64,000 nt of DNA from positions 1 to 64,000 of the forward strand of contig NZ_JBHUOQ010000004.1 of the NCBI RefSeq assembly GCF_042686195.1, given 5' to 3'. The position numbers and the translations under genes were made by a program. Source of the DNA: Corticicoccus populi. GTDB taxonomy: Bacteria > Bacillota > Bacilli > Staphylococcales > Salinicoccaceae. This document shows positions 52,807-61,744 of this stretch, piece by piece; position 1 is the first letter of the stretch; every line of letters starts with the position of its first letter. The notes below the pieces were generated by a model. The model was not told the DNA's origin. It saw nothing but the letters and a program-made list of their open reading frames with translations, and searched no databases.

Positions 52807-54120
52807 TTAATCTTTTACACTCACTAACCGGTATACTTTACTCGGTCTGCCTTTTGTCTCTGATGCCTGATCCCCTACATGTTCCAACAGACCGGCCTGA
52901 CTGAGATTCGTTACTATTCTTCTTGAATTACGCGCCTCAATGTGAAGATGATTCACCAGGTCTTTTGATGTAAATTCAGGCCTTCCAAGGCTGTTAATCA
53001 TCCCGATAATTTTATTATACGTCCGTAAGCTGATATTCGCGTCCTTCAGTTTGTCCGACACAATACCTTCTGTTGAAACCGTTGAAAATGCCATATGCTT
53101 TTTATTCCCGCGGGTTTCAATGACAACCCCCTCATCCTGAATCATTACAGACTCGGGATGCGTTCGTTTTTCAGTCTGTCGGACCGCCTGCACCGCATTC
53201 AGTTCTGCTGAAAAAGCGGTCTCCCCAAACCCGATTCCAATAGAAGCCGTAATATTATGCACGTTGCTGAATGACTGCTTCAACTGGTTAATTTTCCCGA
53301 TATTCTTTTCTATAATCCCCCTGGAACTGAATATTGCATACCTGCCGTTCCCTTTTTCAAGTAGAGAGCCGTTCAAGCTTTGACACAGCTCAATCAACTG
53401 TTCCTTAATCTTCAGCTCCATATACTGCAGCTGATACGGACTTTTTGCATTTTCAATAATTTTATCGAACCCGTCCATATCCACCATAACAATCGCAATC
53501 TGTGTCTCCTTAAAATACAGTGTCTTCATCTTTTCCTTTACTATAAGAAGCGCCTGCCTAATTTCTGTATTGCTCATCGTATACCAGTATGCCGGAATTC
53601 CCTGTTCAGAGAGATTACTATAAACCTTCTGAAAACTCGTAATCACAGCTTTAACTTTTCCTGCTTCATACAATGACAGGTGATGTTCATACAATCCTTC
53701 AATATCTGTATCCACGTCATAGGTTTGAATAAAAATCTCCCCGAAATTAAAACTCAGCTGCTCCATCGCGTCATTGATTGTGTCCTCTGCATTATCGTCG
53801 ATGCTTACAGTATCAACAGTGTTATTATGATCATGACCGATTTCTAAAAAACATCTATAAAGGTTCGCTTCAGTTGTTTTTACATAGACCAGGTGATCAT
53901 CAGTTGAAAGCGCCCTTTTCGCTATCATGAAGGACAACTCCCCTGAAAACAGCCATATATCAATACGCTCATCATTTTCTCTGACAATACTATGTGTATC
54001 CTGTACGTTATCATAGGCAAACTTAACAAATGTAACATCATTCTCTGCTTTAAAATTGCCTGAAAGCGCCAGAATTCGCGCCGCAGTTGATTCAGAACCG
54101 ACAATACCTATACTCAGCAA
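52807..54120 (-). CDS. Regulator with degenerate GGDEF-like domain and C-terminal DNA-binding domain
   Basis: This 437-residue protein has an N-terminal Rossmann-like domain beginning LSIGIVGSES. A middle domain resembles GGDEF/GTP cyclohydrolase III (IAIVMVDMDGFDKI, then ASIGIGFG) but lacks a GGDEF motif. A C-terminal winged helix (FTSKDLVNHLHIEARNSRRIVTNLSQAGLLEHVG) follows. It probably senses a small molecule or nucleotide and binds DNA. TTG at 54120, five bases after AGGGGAGGGG, is the chosen start. The NhaC antiporter gene downstream is a possible target. Confidence 0.72.
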   Translation of the reverse strand: MLSIGIVGSESTAARILALSGNFKAENDVTFVKFAYDNVQDTHSIVRENDERIDIWLFSGELSFMIAKRALSTDDHLVYVKTTEANLYRCFLEIGHDHNNTVDTVSIDDNAEDTINDAMEQLSFNFGEIFIQTYDVDTDIEGLYEHHLSLYEAGKVKAVITSFQKVYSNLSEQGIPAYWYTMSNTEIRQALLIVKEKMKTLYFKETQIAIVMVDMDGFDKIIENAKSPYQLQYMELKIKEQLIELCQSLNGSLLEKGNGRYAIFSSRGIIEKNIGKINQLKQSFSNVHNITASIGIGFGETAFSAELNAVQAVRQTEKRTHPESVMIQDEGVVIETRGNKKHMAFSTVSTEGIVSDKLKDANISLRTYNKIIGMINSLGRPEFTSKDLVNHLHIEARNSRRIVTNLSQAGLLEHVGDQASETKGRPSKVYRLVSVKD

Positions 54121-54301
54121 AATAACCCCTCCCCTATTTTCCATAATCGCCGTCATTACCGGATGATTATTGGATGCTCAGTTTCCAATGACCCGGATTC
54201 CCAGAGAACGACAGTACATAAATATTCCTATGTATTCATTCAAATATATCATAACTTTTCAAAACTGTACCGCCTGCTCCCCGCTGTTCATATATAATAT
54301 A

Positions 54302-54322
54302 CCCCCGGAAAATTCCGGGGGC
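54302..54322 (-). terminator. Terminator of the 56-residue gene
   Basis: CCCCCGGAA/TTCCGGGGG stem directly after the stop codon, with an AT-rich tail. Confidence 0.75.
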
Positions 54323-54327
54323 AGCCT

Positions 54328-54498
54328 TTAAATCTTATTTCTGTTTTTCTTCAGTTCCTGAAACTCAGCTTTTAATGCTTTTTCTGTTCTCACTGCAGCA
54401 CTTATTTTGCCTAAAGTAATGATATTGAAAATACGTACAGCCATAAACTGTACTGCTGAAAGAACGAGTGAAGTCTCTTTTTCAATAATTTGATTCAT
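54328..54498 (-). CDS. Small protein (56 residues)
   Basis: This short ORF starts with ATG five bases after GGGAGGG and ends just before a GC-rich hairpin. The product has an acidic N-terminus, a hydrophobic segment of about 25 residues (SLVLSAVQFMAVRIFNII) and a basic, helical C-terminus rich in Lys and Arg. It could be a membrane-associated microprotein. No family is recognised. Confidence 0.65.
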   Translation of the reverse strand: MNQIIEKETSLVLSAVQFMAVRIFNIITLGKISAAVRTEKALKAEFQELKKNRNKI

Positions 54499-54548
54499 GT
54501 TATCCCTCCCGATTCATATCATCCATTAATATCCATTATAACTTAAAT

Positions 54549-55499
54549 TTAGTACCCACGCTCGTGATTATACCTGTTGATTGAAGGTTGTGCTCCTCTG
54601 AGATATTCTTTCAAATTCGGAATAAAGATATCCCTTACTACTCTCCCATTATAATGGTCGGTGGATCCTGCTGTATGAGGTGTGATAATTACATTATCCA
54701 TATCCCACAGTGCACTTTCCTCTGACAATGGTTCACTTTCAAAAACATCCAGTCCTGCACCTGCGATCTGTTTATTTTTCAGTGCCTCTATAAGCGCCGC
54801 TTCATCCACCACAGGTCCCCGTCCGATATTAACGATGAACGCACTGTCTTTCATCTCAGCAAATTGTGCTTTACCGATTAAGTGATGAGTTTCTTTTGTA
54901 AGAGGCAGTGCTGAAATAACAAAATCACTCCTTCTTAAAATTTCTGTCAACTGGTCCGGAGTATACATTTCATCCACATTATCTACCGCTTTTCCTGAAT
55001 TCCTGACACCGAGCACTGTCATATTAAATGCCTTCGCAATTTTGGCAGTTTCCCGTCCGATTTCACCAACACCGAGTATCGCAATGGTTTTTTCGTGAAT
55101 TTCACCGCCCGGCCTTGTCCTGCTCCATTCTTTTTTCTGCTGCGCTTTTTGATACGTATGAAACTCCCTTGTAAATCCAAGCATGAAAGCAAAAATAGTT
55201 TCTGAAATCGGATACCTGTGCACACCGCTCGCACTGGTTAAAGTAATTTTCTTTTCAGATATTTGCTTTAAATCGAGTGAGTCCACTCCTGCACTGAATG
55301 TCTGTACCCACTTCAGGCAGTCATTTTTAAAATAGAGCGCCTCCTTATCTTTTTTCCAGTGAAATAAAATCTCCGCCTCTTTTAAAATATCCTCGGATAA
55401 ATCTTTGCCTGTATGAACAGACCACCCTTCCGCCGCTTCTTCAATTTCTTTCACATATTCCTCTTCCAAATCCATATGTACTGCCAGAATTCTTTCCAT
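54549..55499 (-). CDS. D-2-hydroxyacid dehydrogenase
   Basis: This 316-residue NAD(P)-dependent enzyme has the Rossmann motif LGVGEIGRETAKIAKAF and the catalytic residues R, E and H in the regions NIGRGPVVDE, DVFESEPL and TPHTAGST. The substrate is unknown. The ATG at 55499 is seven bases from GAGGGGG; ATG 55502 is the alternative. The VOC gene lies upstream with 19 bases between. Confidence 0.9.
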   Translation of the reverse strand: MERILAVHMDLEEEYVKEIEEAAEGWSVHTGKDLSEDILKEAEILFHWKKDKEALYFKNDCLKWVQTFSAGVDSLDLKQISEKKITLTSASGVHRYPISETIFAFMLGFTREFHTYQKAQQKKEWSRTRPGGEIHEKTIAILGVGEIGRETAKIAKAFNMTVLGVRNSGKAVDNVDEMYTPDQLTEILRRSDFVISALPLTKETHHLIGKAQFAEMKDSAFIVNIGRGPVVDEAALIEALKNKQIAGAGLDVFESEPLSEESALWDMDNVIITPHTAGSTDHYNGRVVRDIFIPNLKEYLRGAQPSINRYNHERGY

Positions 55500-55518
55500 C
55501 ATTTATCCCCCTCATATT

Positions 55519-55920
55519 TTATTCATTATATTCAGCAGCAATTTCAAGCTTAATCCGGTCCGGGTCTTCAAAATAAACAGCATAATGACTTCCGCCGCCC
55601 GCATACGGATATTCCCCGTCATATAACAGCGGAATATCACTGTCTATTAAATACTGCCTCAATTCATCCACTGACTCTGTATCCGACACTGAAAATGCCA
55701 GATGATTTAAGCCGATATTCTTTCTGTGATAGCCGTTAATCAGATACTTTTCTTCTGCCTGTACAAAAACAATATACGTACTGCCAAGTTTTAAACTGAA
55801 TCCTTCTTCCCATTCCTGATACAATGTATAGCCGAGCTTCCCTAAAATGTTACTGTAAAATTCACGGCTTTGATTTAAATTGCCCGTATAGATCTCAATA
55901 TGATGAATACCACCGTGCAT
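55519..55920 (-). CDS. VOC-family (glyoxalase-like) protein
   Basis: This 133-residue protein has two beta-alpha-beta-beta-beta modules with the starting HHIEIYTGN and the later NHLAFSV, giving likely metal ligands. It is of the glyoxalase/bleomycin resistance superfamily. Function is unknown. The ATG at 55920 is preferred because AAGGAGC lies eight bases upstream; the cupin gene ends two bases before. Confidence 0.85.
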   Translation of the reverse strand: MHGGIHHIEIYTGNLNQSREFYSNILGKLGYTLYQEWEEGFSLKLGSTYIVFVQAEEKYLINGYHRKNIGLNHLAFSVSDTESVDELRQYLIDSDIPLLYDGEYPYAGGGSHYAVYFEDPDRIKLEIAAEYNE

Positions 55921-55922
55921 AT

Positions 55923-56282
55923 TCAACGCTCCTTTTCCTCCATAAATTGTCCGGAATCCATGGATTCCGATTCAATCACAATCGCAGTTAAACCGCTGTC
56001 TGTCCGTGTTTCATGAACTTCTCCGGCAGAGAAACCCACCGCCTCACCAGAAGATACTTCGTACCAGATATCTTCACAGCCTCTGACATATCCACTGCCG
56101 CCGGTCACAATGAACAACTGATTTACATGTGTTTCATGCGCACCGATATTGTCGCCGCCCTTTAAGTCCATATGTACAATCTGTGCCGGCTGTTCTGTCT
56201 GAATCATTTTGTTTAATATGAAATTTGAACCATACTTCGTCACCCGACGGCCTGTCTGCCCGTTAAAATGAAATATTTTCAC
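55923..56282 (-). CDS. Cupin-fold protein
   Basis: This 119-residue protein has the cupin metal motif GAHETHVNQLFIVTGG and a second motif ending HETRTDSG. It starts with GTG after AGGGGGAGAG. It heads an operon with the VOC and dehydrogenase genes, which suggests they act on one small-molecule pathway; that is an inference. Confidence 0.85.
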   Translation of the reverse strand: MKIFHFNGQTGRRVTKYGSNFILNKMIQTEQPAQIVHMDLKGGDNIGAHETHVNQLFIVTGGSGYVRGCEDIWYEVSSGEAVGFSAGEVHETRTDSGLTAIVIESESMDSGQFMEEKER

Positions 56283-56383
56283 AAAACACTCTCCCCCTAA
56301 AGTAATAATATTATTCCCCTTACAGCCATGTTTTAATCTATAATAACCTTAACAGTAAATCATAAAGAATGGATGAATATATC

Positions 56384-56887
56384 ATGGAAATCAGTTTACG
56401 CCCGCTCTCTGAAGAATTATTTGAACAGCTTTACGCATTTGAAAAACTCAACCGCCGGTATTTTGAACAGAGCGTCCCCGGCAGAGGTGACGCTTATTAT
56501 GAATATCCAAATTTTGTGATTAGAAATGATGTTCTTATCAAAAGCCAAAATAACGGTGTCGACTTTTTTTATTTAATCATGAATACTTCTGATGAAATTA
56601 CCGGCAGAATCAATTTAACAAAAATAGACCGCCATGTGTCAGAGGTCGGTTATCGTATCGGTGAACAGTACACAGGGAAAGGAATCGCAAAGTCAGCGTT
56701 ACTGCAGTTGATTACATCTGCAGAAGAAAAAGCACTGCAAAAAATTAATGCACAGACTACACTATCCAATATCGGCTCACAGAAAGTATTAACACATGCC
56801 GGATTCAAACATATTAAAACCGGTGACAAAGAAGAAATACTGCCCGGAAAAATCGACCAGTTTTTATACTATGAAAAAATTTTGTAA
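56384..56887 (+). CDS. GNAT-family N-acetyltransferase (RimJ/RimL-like)
   Basis: This is about 167 residues with the acetyl-CoA loop [18 protein letters not shown] and the final GFKHI segment. The acceptor substrate is unknown. The start among ATG 56369 and 56384 is uncertain because both have weak ribosome sites. Confidence 0.8.
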
Positions 56888-56898
56888 AGGGGATGCGT

Positions 56899-57368
56899 AT
56901 GGAACTGAATCTCAGACGTACATTGGATGCCGGCCTTATTGCAGAACTCAACAAGGAGGTCCAGGACCTGCATGTTGCAGAACATCCTGATGTTTTTAAA
57001 CCGTATATAAAAAAAGACATTGAATCATTTTTCTCAAGTTTAATCACACAGAGTGACATGATTTCGAAGTGCTGTATTGTGACAGTGTCCCAGCTGGATA
57101 TGTGATATATAAAATAGATGAAAAACCGGAAAATCCATTTAAATACAGAGAAAAAGTACTGTTCATTGATCAAATCTGTATCCGTTCAGAACAGCAGGGC
57201 CAGGGCTTCGGCCAGTTCATTATGGAACGCCTCGAAAAGAAAGCAAAAGAACTGGACTGCCATTCCATTGAACTGGATTACTGGATATCCAACACTCAGG
57301 CACAGCGGTTTTATCAATCTGCCGGCTTTCAAACCTCACGGAACAGATGTGTAAAATATATTAAATAA
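56899..57368 (+). pseudogene. GNAT-family acetyltransferase gene broken by a frameshift
   Basis: The N-terminal 69 residues (56899-57105) and the C-terminal part (about 57069-57368, with the acetyl-CoA loop RSEQQGQGFGQFIMERLEKKA) lie in different frames. They overlap at about 57064-57100. One base change in this overlap would restore a roughly 155-residue GNAT. The N-terminal piece lacks the acetyl-CoA site, so no full enzyme is made unless the sequence contains an error. AAAGGGG lies six bases before the ATG. Confidence 0.7.
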
Positions 57369-57408
57369 GAGTAACATACTACACCTCACTATTACTTAAA
57401 GATATCAT

Positions 57409-57446
57409 TTTAGGTTGACTAAACATAATTTTTAGGGTAACCTAAA
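57409..57446 (+). promoter_or_regulatory. Orphan promoter with two tandem MntR-type boxes
   Basis: TTGACT (57415-57420), 17-base spacer, TAACCT (57438-57443). Box one TTTAGGTTGACTAAAC (57409-57424) covers the -35 and box two TTTAGGGTAACCTAAA (57431-57446) covers the -10. The architecture matches 12724-12762, but no coding gene of normal size follows before 57741. Confidence 0.75.
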
Positions 57447-57740
57447 TATATGAATATCTTTATTCTGATTATTCTATATCACATTCAGACATCTTATAGA
57501 GATATTGTTCCATAAGAGTAACCACCTTTTGGAAAACAGTACAGCGCACAGGGCAGAACAGATGATTACTGACACCACATCCCTTTCCAATAATATAGAG
57601 AAACAACGAATCAAAAATTGATTCTAATCCTTGTACTCGTTCAGTATCACCTTAGATGAGTCATCATTTCCAATTGATTCCCTTCAATAAATAAGTCATG
57701 ATTCCCAGATGCCCTGTGCCTGTTTTACTGTGTTCCCCAT
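57447..57740 (+). other. Non-coding region after the orphan MntR-type promoter
   Basis: A 21-codon ORF starting at 57450 lacks a ribosome site, and no longer ORF is found. An imperfect inverted repeat occupies 57531-57555 and 57710-57736. The region may encode a manganese-regulated small RNA or be the remnant of a lost gene or element. Confidence 0.4.
57531..57736. repeat. Long imperfect inverted repeat
   Basis: The left arm (57531-57555) begins GGAAAACAGTA and ends GCACAGGGCA. The right arm (57710-57736) reads the complement, TGCCCTGTGC to TGTTCC, with a few mismatches and a 2-base gap. The 154 bases between show no gene. No clear target-site duplication is seen. Confidence 0.5.
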
Positions 57741-58517
57741 CTAGTATTCGGTCTTAAGCAGTGCACTGCGGAGCACTTCACCAAGACTGAGCGTTTCACT
57801 GTTTCCAACCACTTCTATAAACAGCAATTTAATTTTGTTGAATGATTTAATAAGCCCCTCTTTGTTCTGATTCTCAGTATATGTATCAAGATACTTTTTA
57901 ATAAATGTTTCATCTAACGTGTTAAAGGCCTTGAATTGATGCAGCTTTTTCCCTTCATTCTCAACCTGAATCGTTCGTGTATAATATCTTAAATCTTCCA
58001 GTATATGATTGATATAAATGTAATTTTCTCTTTCAAATTCTCTAAAAAGCGTGAGAGAATAATATACAAATGTATCCACCCACATTTGATCCAGACTTTC
58101 TTTCTTTTCATACGCTTCAGATAACGCTGCAATCTTTCTTGAAACCTCTCCCGTTTCTTCATATATGCACCTTATCATCTTCGATTTCATCGATATATCC
58201 TTCACAGTCATTACAGATATATTAAACTCAAGAAAATGATTCAGCATATTGATTGTCATCAGAATATGTTCTGTAAAAGCAAATGTTTTTGAATAAAGAA
58301 GATTTTCTCCTTCAAAATACTGCATGATATGATTTCTGACGCCGTCCACCGAATCGATACTGTTCACCACTACCATTAAATCAATATCCGAAAATACATC
58401 GTTATAACCGGAGACCCCCGAACCAATCTGAACTATACCGATGACATCCCGGTCTTCCTTTAGAAACTTAAGCATTTCCTGGTATTCTGCTTCCCGCTCC
58501 TCTGTTGAATAATACAT
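57741..58517 (-). CDS. Nucleotidyltransferase-domain protein
   Basis: This 258-residue protein has the nucleotidyltransferase motif GSGVSGYNDVFSDIDLMVVV at about residues 32-51 (G-S, then D-x-D) and a helical C-terminal part. It resembles aminoglycoside adenylyltransferase-type or MNT folds, but no resistance family is clear. ATG at 58517 is five bases from AGGGGGA. It follows the DUF2332 gene after 11 bases. Confidence 0.75.
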   Translation of the reverse strand: MYYSTEEREAEYQEMLKFLKEDRDVIGIVQIGSGVSGYNDVFSDIDLMVVVNSIDSVDGVRNHIMQYFEGENLLYSKTFAFTEHILMTINMLNHFLEFNISVMTVKDISMKSKMIRCIYEETGEVSRKIAALSEAYEKKESLDQMWVDTFVYYSLTLFREFERENYIYINHILEDLRYYTRTIQVENEGKKLHQFKAFNTLDETFIKKYLDTYTENQNKEGLIKSFNKIKLLFIEVVGNSETLSLGEVLRSALLKTEY

Positions 58518-58528
58518 CCCGCTCCCCC

Positions 58529-59542
58529 TCATATAAACTGTTGAATTTTCCATTCGAACCACCTGCCATGTCCGTCTGTTTCACCGATTAGATAACTGTT
58601 TTTTCTGCCGCCGGTATATTCATCCATACGTAGTTTTTTATCAAATATATTATTATATATATGATACACCGTTCTTCCGTCAGCGATTAAATCGACTGCT
58701 TTAAGAAGTTCTTCTTTTTGATCTTCACTCATCTGATTAGCGACATGTGTATGAAAAATACAGAGTGTATTTTCTGTATTAATATTCTGAACGGTACTGT
58801 CCAAAATAGATACAGCATCCCCTTCAATCAATTCAACGTTCTCAGCTGTCACTATCTCTTTAGCTGCCTTCAGCATCTCTCTTCTTTGGTGATGTTCCGG
58901 CCATATTAATGCCTTCAGCCATAAATAATCATCGTCTGTATTTAAATCCATTACGTTCAAATCAATTCCAATCCGGTCTCTTATATCAGGAATATGATTT
59001 AAATCATGCGTCATTTCTCCAATTATTTTAGAATGAATTTCAAGCTCTGATGTACTGTTGCCGAATGTTCCCTCCACTCCCTCATAAACATAACGGTACT
59101 GATCCGCACACAGATTGAGCCCTGCACTTGTTCCAATTTCTATCAAACTAATTGGTGCATCATTTTTCTGACTGATCATACTAAATAAAGGATACAAATA
59201 CGCTGTTCTCCGTACTTCATTAGTCTGTACACGTTTCTGATTCATTACCTGAATGAGTGCTTGTTGATGTTCCAGACAGAATTCTTCAAATGCATCGAAT
59301 AAGCTGTTGAAATCGATGTCTTTCTCATGATACATCTCTGACAGTCTGTCATCATACCCTTTTAACAGAAGGTAATGTACCGCTGCAAAAAATAAATTCG
59401 GCACCGGCTGATTTCTGGAAATATTTCTGCATAGATTAAGGAGGCACGGCGTTTTGGCAATATGAAGTGAGAGCTGTTCATATAACCGGCTCGAACCCTT
59501 ACATTCATTATCAGCAAAGTTTATAAAGTTCTGACTCATCAT
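58529..59542 (-). CDS. DUF2332-family protein
   Basis: This 337-residue protein resembles DUF2332 proteins, with SLIEIGTSAGLNLCADQY in the middle and FHTHVANQMS later, consistent with a methyltransferase-like fold. Function is unknown. AGGTGA precedes the ATG. It is upstream of the nucleotidyltransferase gene and downstream of the GNAT gene. Confidence 0.75.
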   Translation of the reverse strand: MMSQNFINFADNECKGSSRLYEQLSLHIAKTPCLLNLCRNISRNQPVPNLFFAAVHYLLLKGYDDRLSEMYHEKDIDFNSLFDAFEEFCLEHQQALIQVMNQKRVQTNEVRRTAYLYPLFSMISQKNDAPISLIEIGTSAGLNLCADQYRYVYEGVEGTFGNSTSELEIHSKIIGEMTHDLNHIPDIRDRIGIDLNVMDLNTDDDYLWLKALIWPEHHQRREMLKAAKEIVTAENVELIEGDAVSILDSTVQNINTENTLCIFHTHVANQMSEDQKEELLKAVDLIADGRTVYHIYNNIFDKKLRMDEYTGGRKNSYLIGETDGHGRWFEWKIQQFI

Positions 59543-59564
59543 GTTATCACCTATTCTCTAGTAT

Positions 59565-60119
59565 TCAGCTTCTTTGAATCGTATAAACCAGATGGTCTGT
59601 CCACTGATTATCTTCATATATAAACCCTTGTCTCACACATTCAAACGACATACCGGCACTCTCGGCAAGTTTAATCGACGGATGGTTATCAAGATTAATA
59701 TGGGCCTCTATACGCTGGTAATTCAAGTGTTCAAAGGCAATTTCAAAGGCCGCTTTGACCGCTTCACTGCCGTCTCCCTGCCTGAAATACTGATTGTGTA
59801 CAGTATAGCCGAAACACGCCCATTGAAAATTCATTCTGAGAAGCGTAGAGAAATCAATGTTTCCGATATGTGCCCCGTCGTCTTTTCTAAAAATCCCGAA
59901 CACATAAACCTCATCATCTTCAGCCATCTTTTTATGTTTATCCACCAATGATTGGAACCACGCCTCAGTGCAGATACTCATATCCATGATACCCGGATCA
60001 TATTTATACTGTGACGGCTTCCGGTTTTGAAATGAATGCAGCCATGCCGGGTAATCTTTTCTTTTCATCGGTCGGATAAAGAGACGCTTCGTTTCTTTTA
60101 TTATTCCATTCATATTCAT
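59565..60119 (-). CDS. GNAT-family acetyltransferase (RimJ/RimL-like)
   Basis: This 184-residue protein begins with the family pattern ETKRLFIRPM and has YFRQGDGSEAVKAAFE as the acetyl-CoA loop. The acceptor is unknown. GGAG lies seven bases before the ATG at 60119. A terminator separates it from the upstream flavoprotein gene, so it is probably not in the Zur-controlled operon. Confidence 0.85.
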   Translation of the reverse strand: MNMNGIIKETKRLFIRPMKRKDYPAWLHSFQNRKPSQYKYDPGIMDMSICTEAWFQSLVDKHKKMAEDDEVYVFGIFRKDDGAHIGNIDFSTLLRMNFQWACFGYTVHNQYFRQGDGSEAVKAAFEIAFEHLNYQRIEAHINLDNHPSIKLAESAGMSFECVRQGFIYEDNQWTDHLVYTIQRS

Positions 60120-60163
60120 CACTGTTCTCCAAATTCCATATCCATATTTTGTATATCATAACA

Positions 60164-60192
60164 TAAAAAAGCATCAGCCATTGACTGATACT
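60164..60192 (-). terminator. Terminator of the flavoprotein operon
   Basis: Minus-strand AGTATCAG/CTGATGCT stem with one G-U pair, followed by six Ts. Confidence 0.75.
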
Positions 60193-60205
60193 CAATATCC
60201 TAATG

Positions 60206-61363
60206 TTATGCAAACTGGGTAATCCTTTCCGATACCTTTCTGGCGCCGGCAATATTTCTTGCAACAGGTCCTATTTCAAGTTCTGCGAGTGCACCTGCCA
60301 CATAAAGTCCCTGCTTCCATTCCAATGATTTGGACACTACCGGGAATCCACAGGGCGCACAAGGCAGATTCATCTCTTTTATAACCGGATCAATCCAGGA
60401 TTTCCCCGGCATTTTAATATCTGCACCCGTCGCAAGTACTACCGCACTCCCTTCCAGCACCTTTCCACCCTGGAGTTCCAACCTGAAGCGTCCATTTGTC
60501 TCTATCATATCTTTAATGTCCCCGGTATGAACTTTCAAATCACCGTTCCTTTCATATTTTTTAATCTTTTTATATAAATCCTTCGTGACAGATCCTCTAT
60601 TCCGCGCTTCTTTAATCATCAACCGTCTGTCTTTATAACTTGTCACATTGTGATATCCATCCATGTATTTCGGTCCCAGCCATCCCGGATCACTATCAAA
60701 ACGGTTGATTCTGAATGGATGACGTTTAATTAAATGAACAGACTGAATATTTTTATTACTGGATAGTGTACACGCCAGATGTCCGGCTGTCATACCCCCG
60801 CCTACAATAATCACATCGCCGGAGTCCGGAAGTTGATGATTCATATCAAATACATGTGTGATACTCTCCTCTTTTTTATACTTATCCATACATTCTGGAT
60901 AGAAGGGAACATGATTAACACCAATCGCCAATATCACTTTCTCACTGGTAACACATGAAGCATCATCAAGTTCAACCTCCCACCCGTTTTTTGTTTTTGA
61001 AAGCCGGTTCACTGTGCCTTGTTTCCAGCAATTCATCACGCCTGTCTCTTCCATCAAATCCAAACAGTGCTCATTAAACATATCGAGACGCGGCCGTTTG
61101 TACTGTCCTCTAAAAGAAGCAGCATAATCATGCTTAGATGCATACTGTTTTAAACTAAAAGGGTTCGTATCTAAATGATGGACAACAGGAGATCTCAAAT
61201 AATCCATCCCAATTTTTCCTGTTGTATGTCTCCACCGCTCCAAGGGTTCGGCATGAGGATCAATAATAATCAATTCCTCTTGAGTTACTTTCTTTTCTGA
61301 CAACAAACGAGAAGCCACACAGCTTCCCTGAATGCCACCGCCTATTATCATCCATTTATACAT
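60206..61363 (-). CDS. FAD/NAD(P)-dependent oxidoreductase, Zur-controlled
   Basis: This 385-residue protein has an FAD-binding motif GGGIQGS near the N-terminus, a second nucleotide-binding motif VGGGMTAG in the middle and VVLATGAD late. The MDYLRSPVVHHLD segment and overall plan resemble N-hydroxylating monooxygenases and related FAD proteins. The substrate is unknown. ATG at 61363 follows GAGG by eight bases. It lies four bases after the 116-residue gene and shares its Zur-controlled promoter. Confidence 0.78.
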   Translation of the reverse strand: MYKWMIIGGGIQGSCVASRLLSEKKVTQEELIIIDPHAEPLERWRHTTGKIGMDYLRSPVVHHLDTNPFSLKQYASKHDYAASFRGQYKRPRLDMFNEHCLDLMEETGVMNCWKQGTVNRLSKTKNGWEVELDDASCVTSEKVILAIGVNHVPFYPECMDKYKKEESITHVFDMNHQLPDSGDVIIVGGGMTAGHLACTLSSNKNIQSVHLIKRHPFRINRFDSDPGWLGPKYMDGYHNVTSYKDRRLMIKEARNRGSVTKDLYKKIKKYERNGDLKVHTGDIKDMIETNGRFRLELQGGKVLEGSAVVLATGADIKMPGKSWIDPVIKEMNLPCAPCGFPVVSKSLEWKQGLYVAGALAELEIGPVARNIAGARKVSERITQFA

Positions 61364-61367
61364 ACGC

Positions 61368-61718
61368 TTAACCTCTTTTCTCGTTCTCATCAATATAAAA
61401 TCTTTGAACGTAACGGCATTCACCGACAGTCGTTTCATAACGTCTCTTCTGTTCCATATATTTGTCGATTCTGTTTTCTATATTTTCGAGTACTTCCAGC
61501 ACTTTATACACCGGAATACCATATTCTCTTGCTGCTCTTTCATATATACCGGATACACTGACTGTTTCTATAAACGCTTCAGCTGTATTCGACATCTCTG
61601 CGATTTTATCTTCAGCACGGGTAATCTTTTGATAAAATACCTGTTCTTTTTCTGTTAATATCTGATAAATTGACTGGTTCGTCACAGATTCATTCAAATA
61701 TTCATACATTTTCTCCAC
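61368..61718 (-). CDS. Hypothetical protein, first gene of a Zur-controlled operon
   Basis: This 116-residue helical protein has one cysteine. A segment ERAAREYGIPVYKVLEVLEN could form a helix-turn-helix, but the family is not recognised. GGAG precedes the ATG. A Zur box lies seven bases upstream of the start codon, and the flavoprotein gene follows directly. Confidence 0.72.
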   Translation of the reverse strand: MEKMYEYLNESVTNQSIYQILTEKEQVFYQKITRAEDKIAEMSNTAEAFIETVSVSGIYERAAREYGIPVYKVLEVLENIENRIDKYMEQKRRYETTVGECRYVQRFYIDENEKRG

Positions 61719-61724
61719 TCCACA

Positions 61725-61743
61725 AAACGTAATTGTTACGATT
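61725..61743 (-). promoter_or_regulatory. Zur box on the flavoprotein operon promoter
   Basis: AAACGTAATTGTTACGATT differs by one base from the Zur box at 42927-42945. It lies just downstream of the minus-strand -10, covering the start of transcription. Confidence 0.87.
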
Positions 61744-61744
61744 T

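Noticed and set aside
59565..61718. Five-gene Zur operon including GNAT, DUF2332 and nucleotidyltransferase genes
   Set aside because: A terminator at 60164-60192 separates the flavoprotein gene from the GNAT gene, so only two genes are assigned to the Zur promoter.
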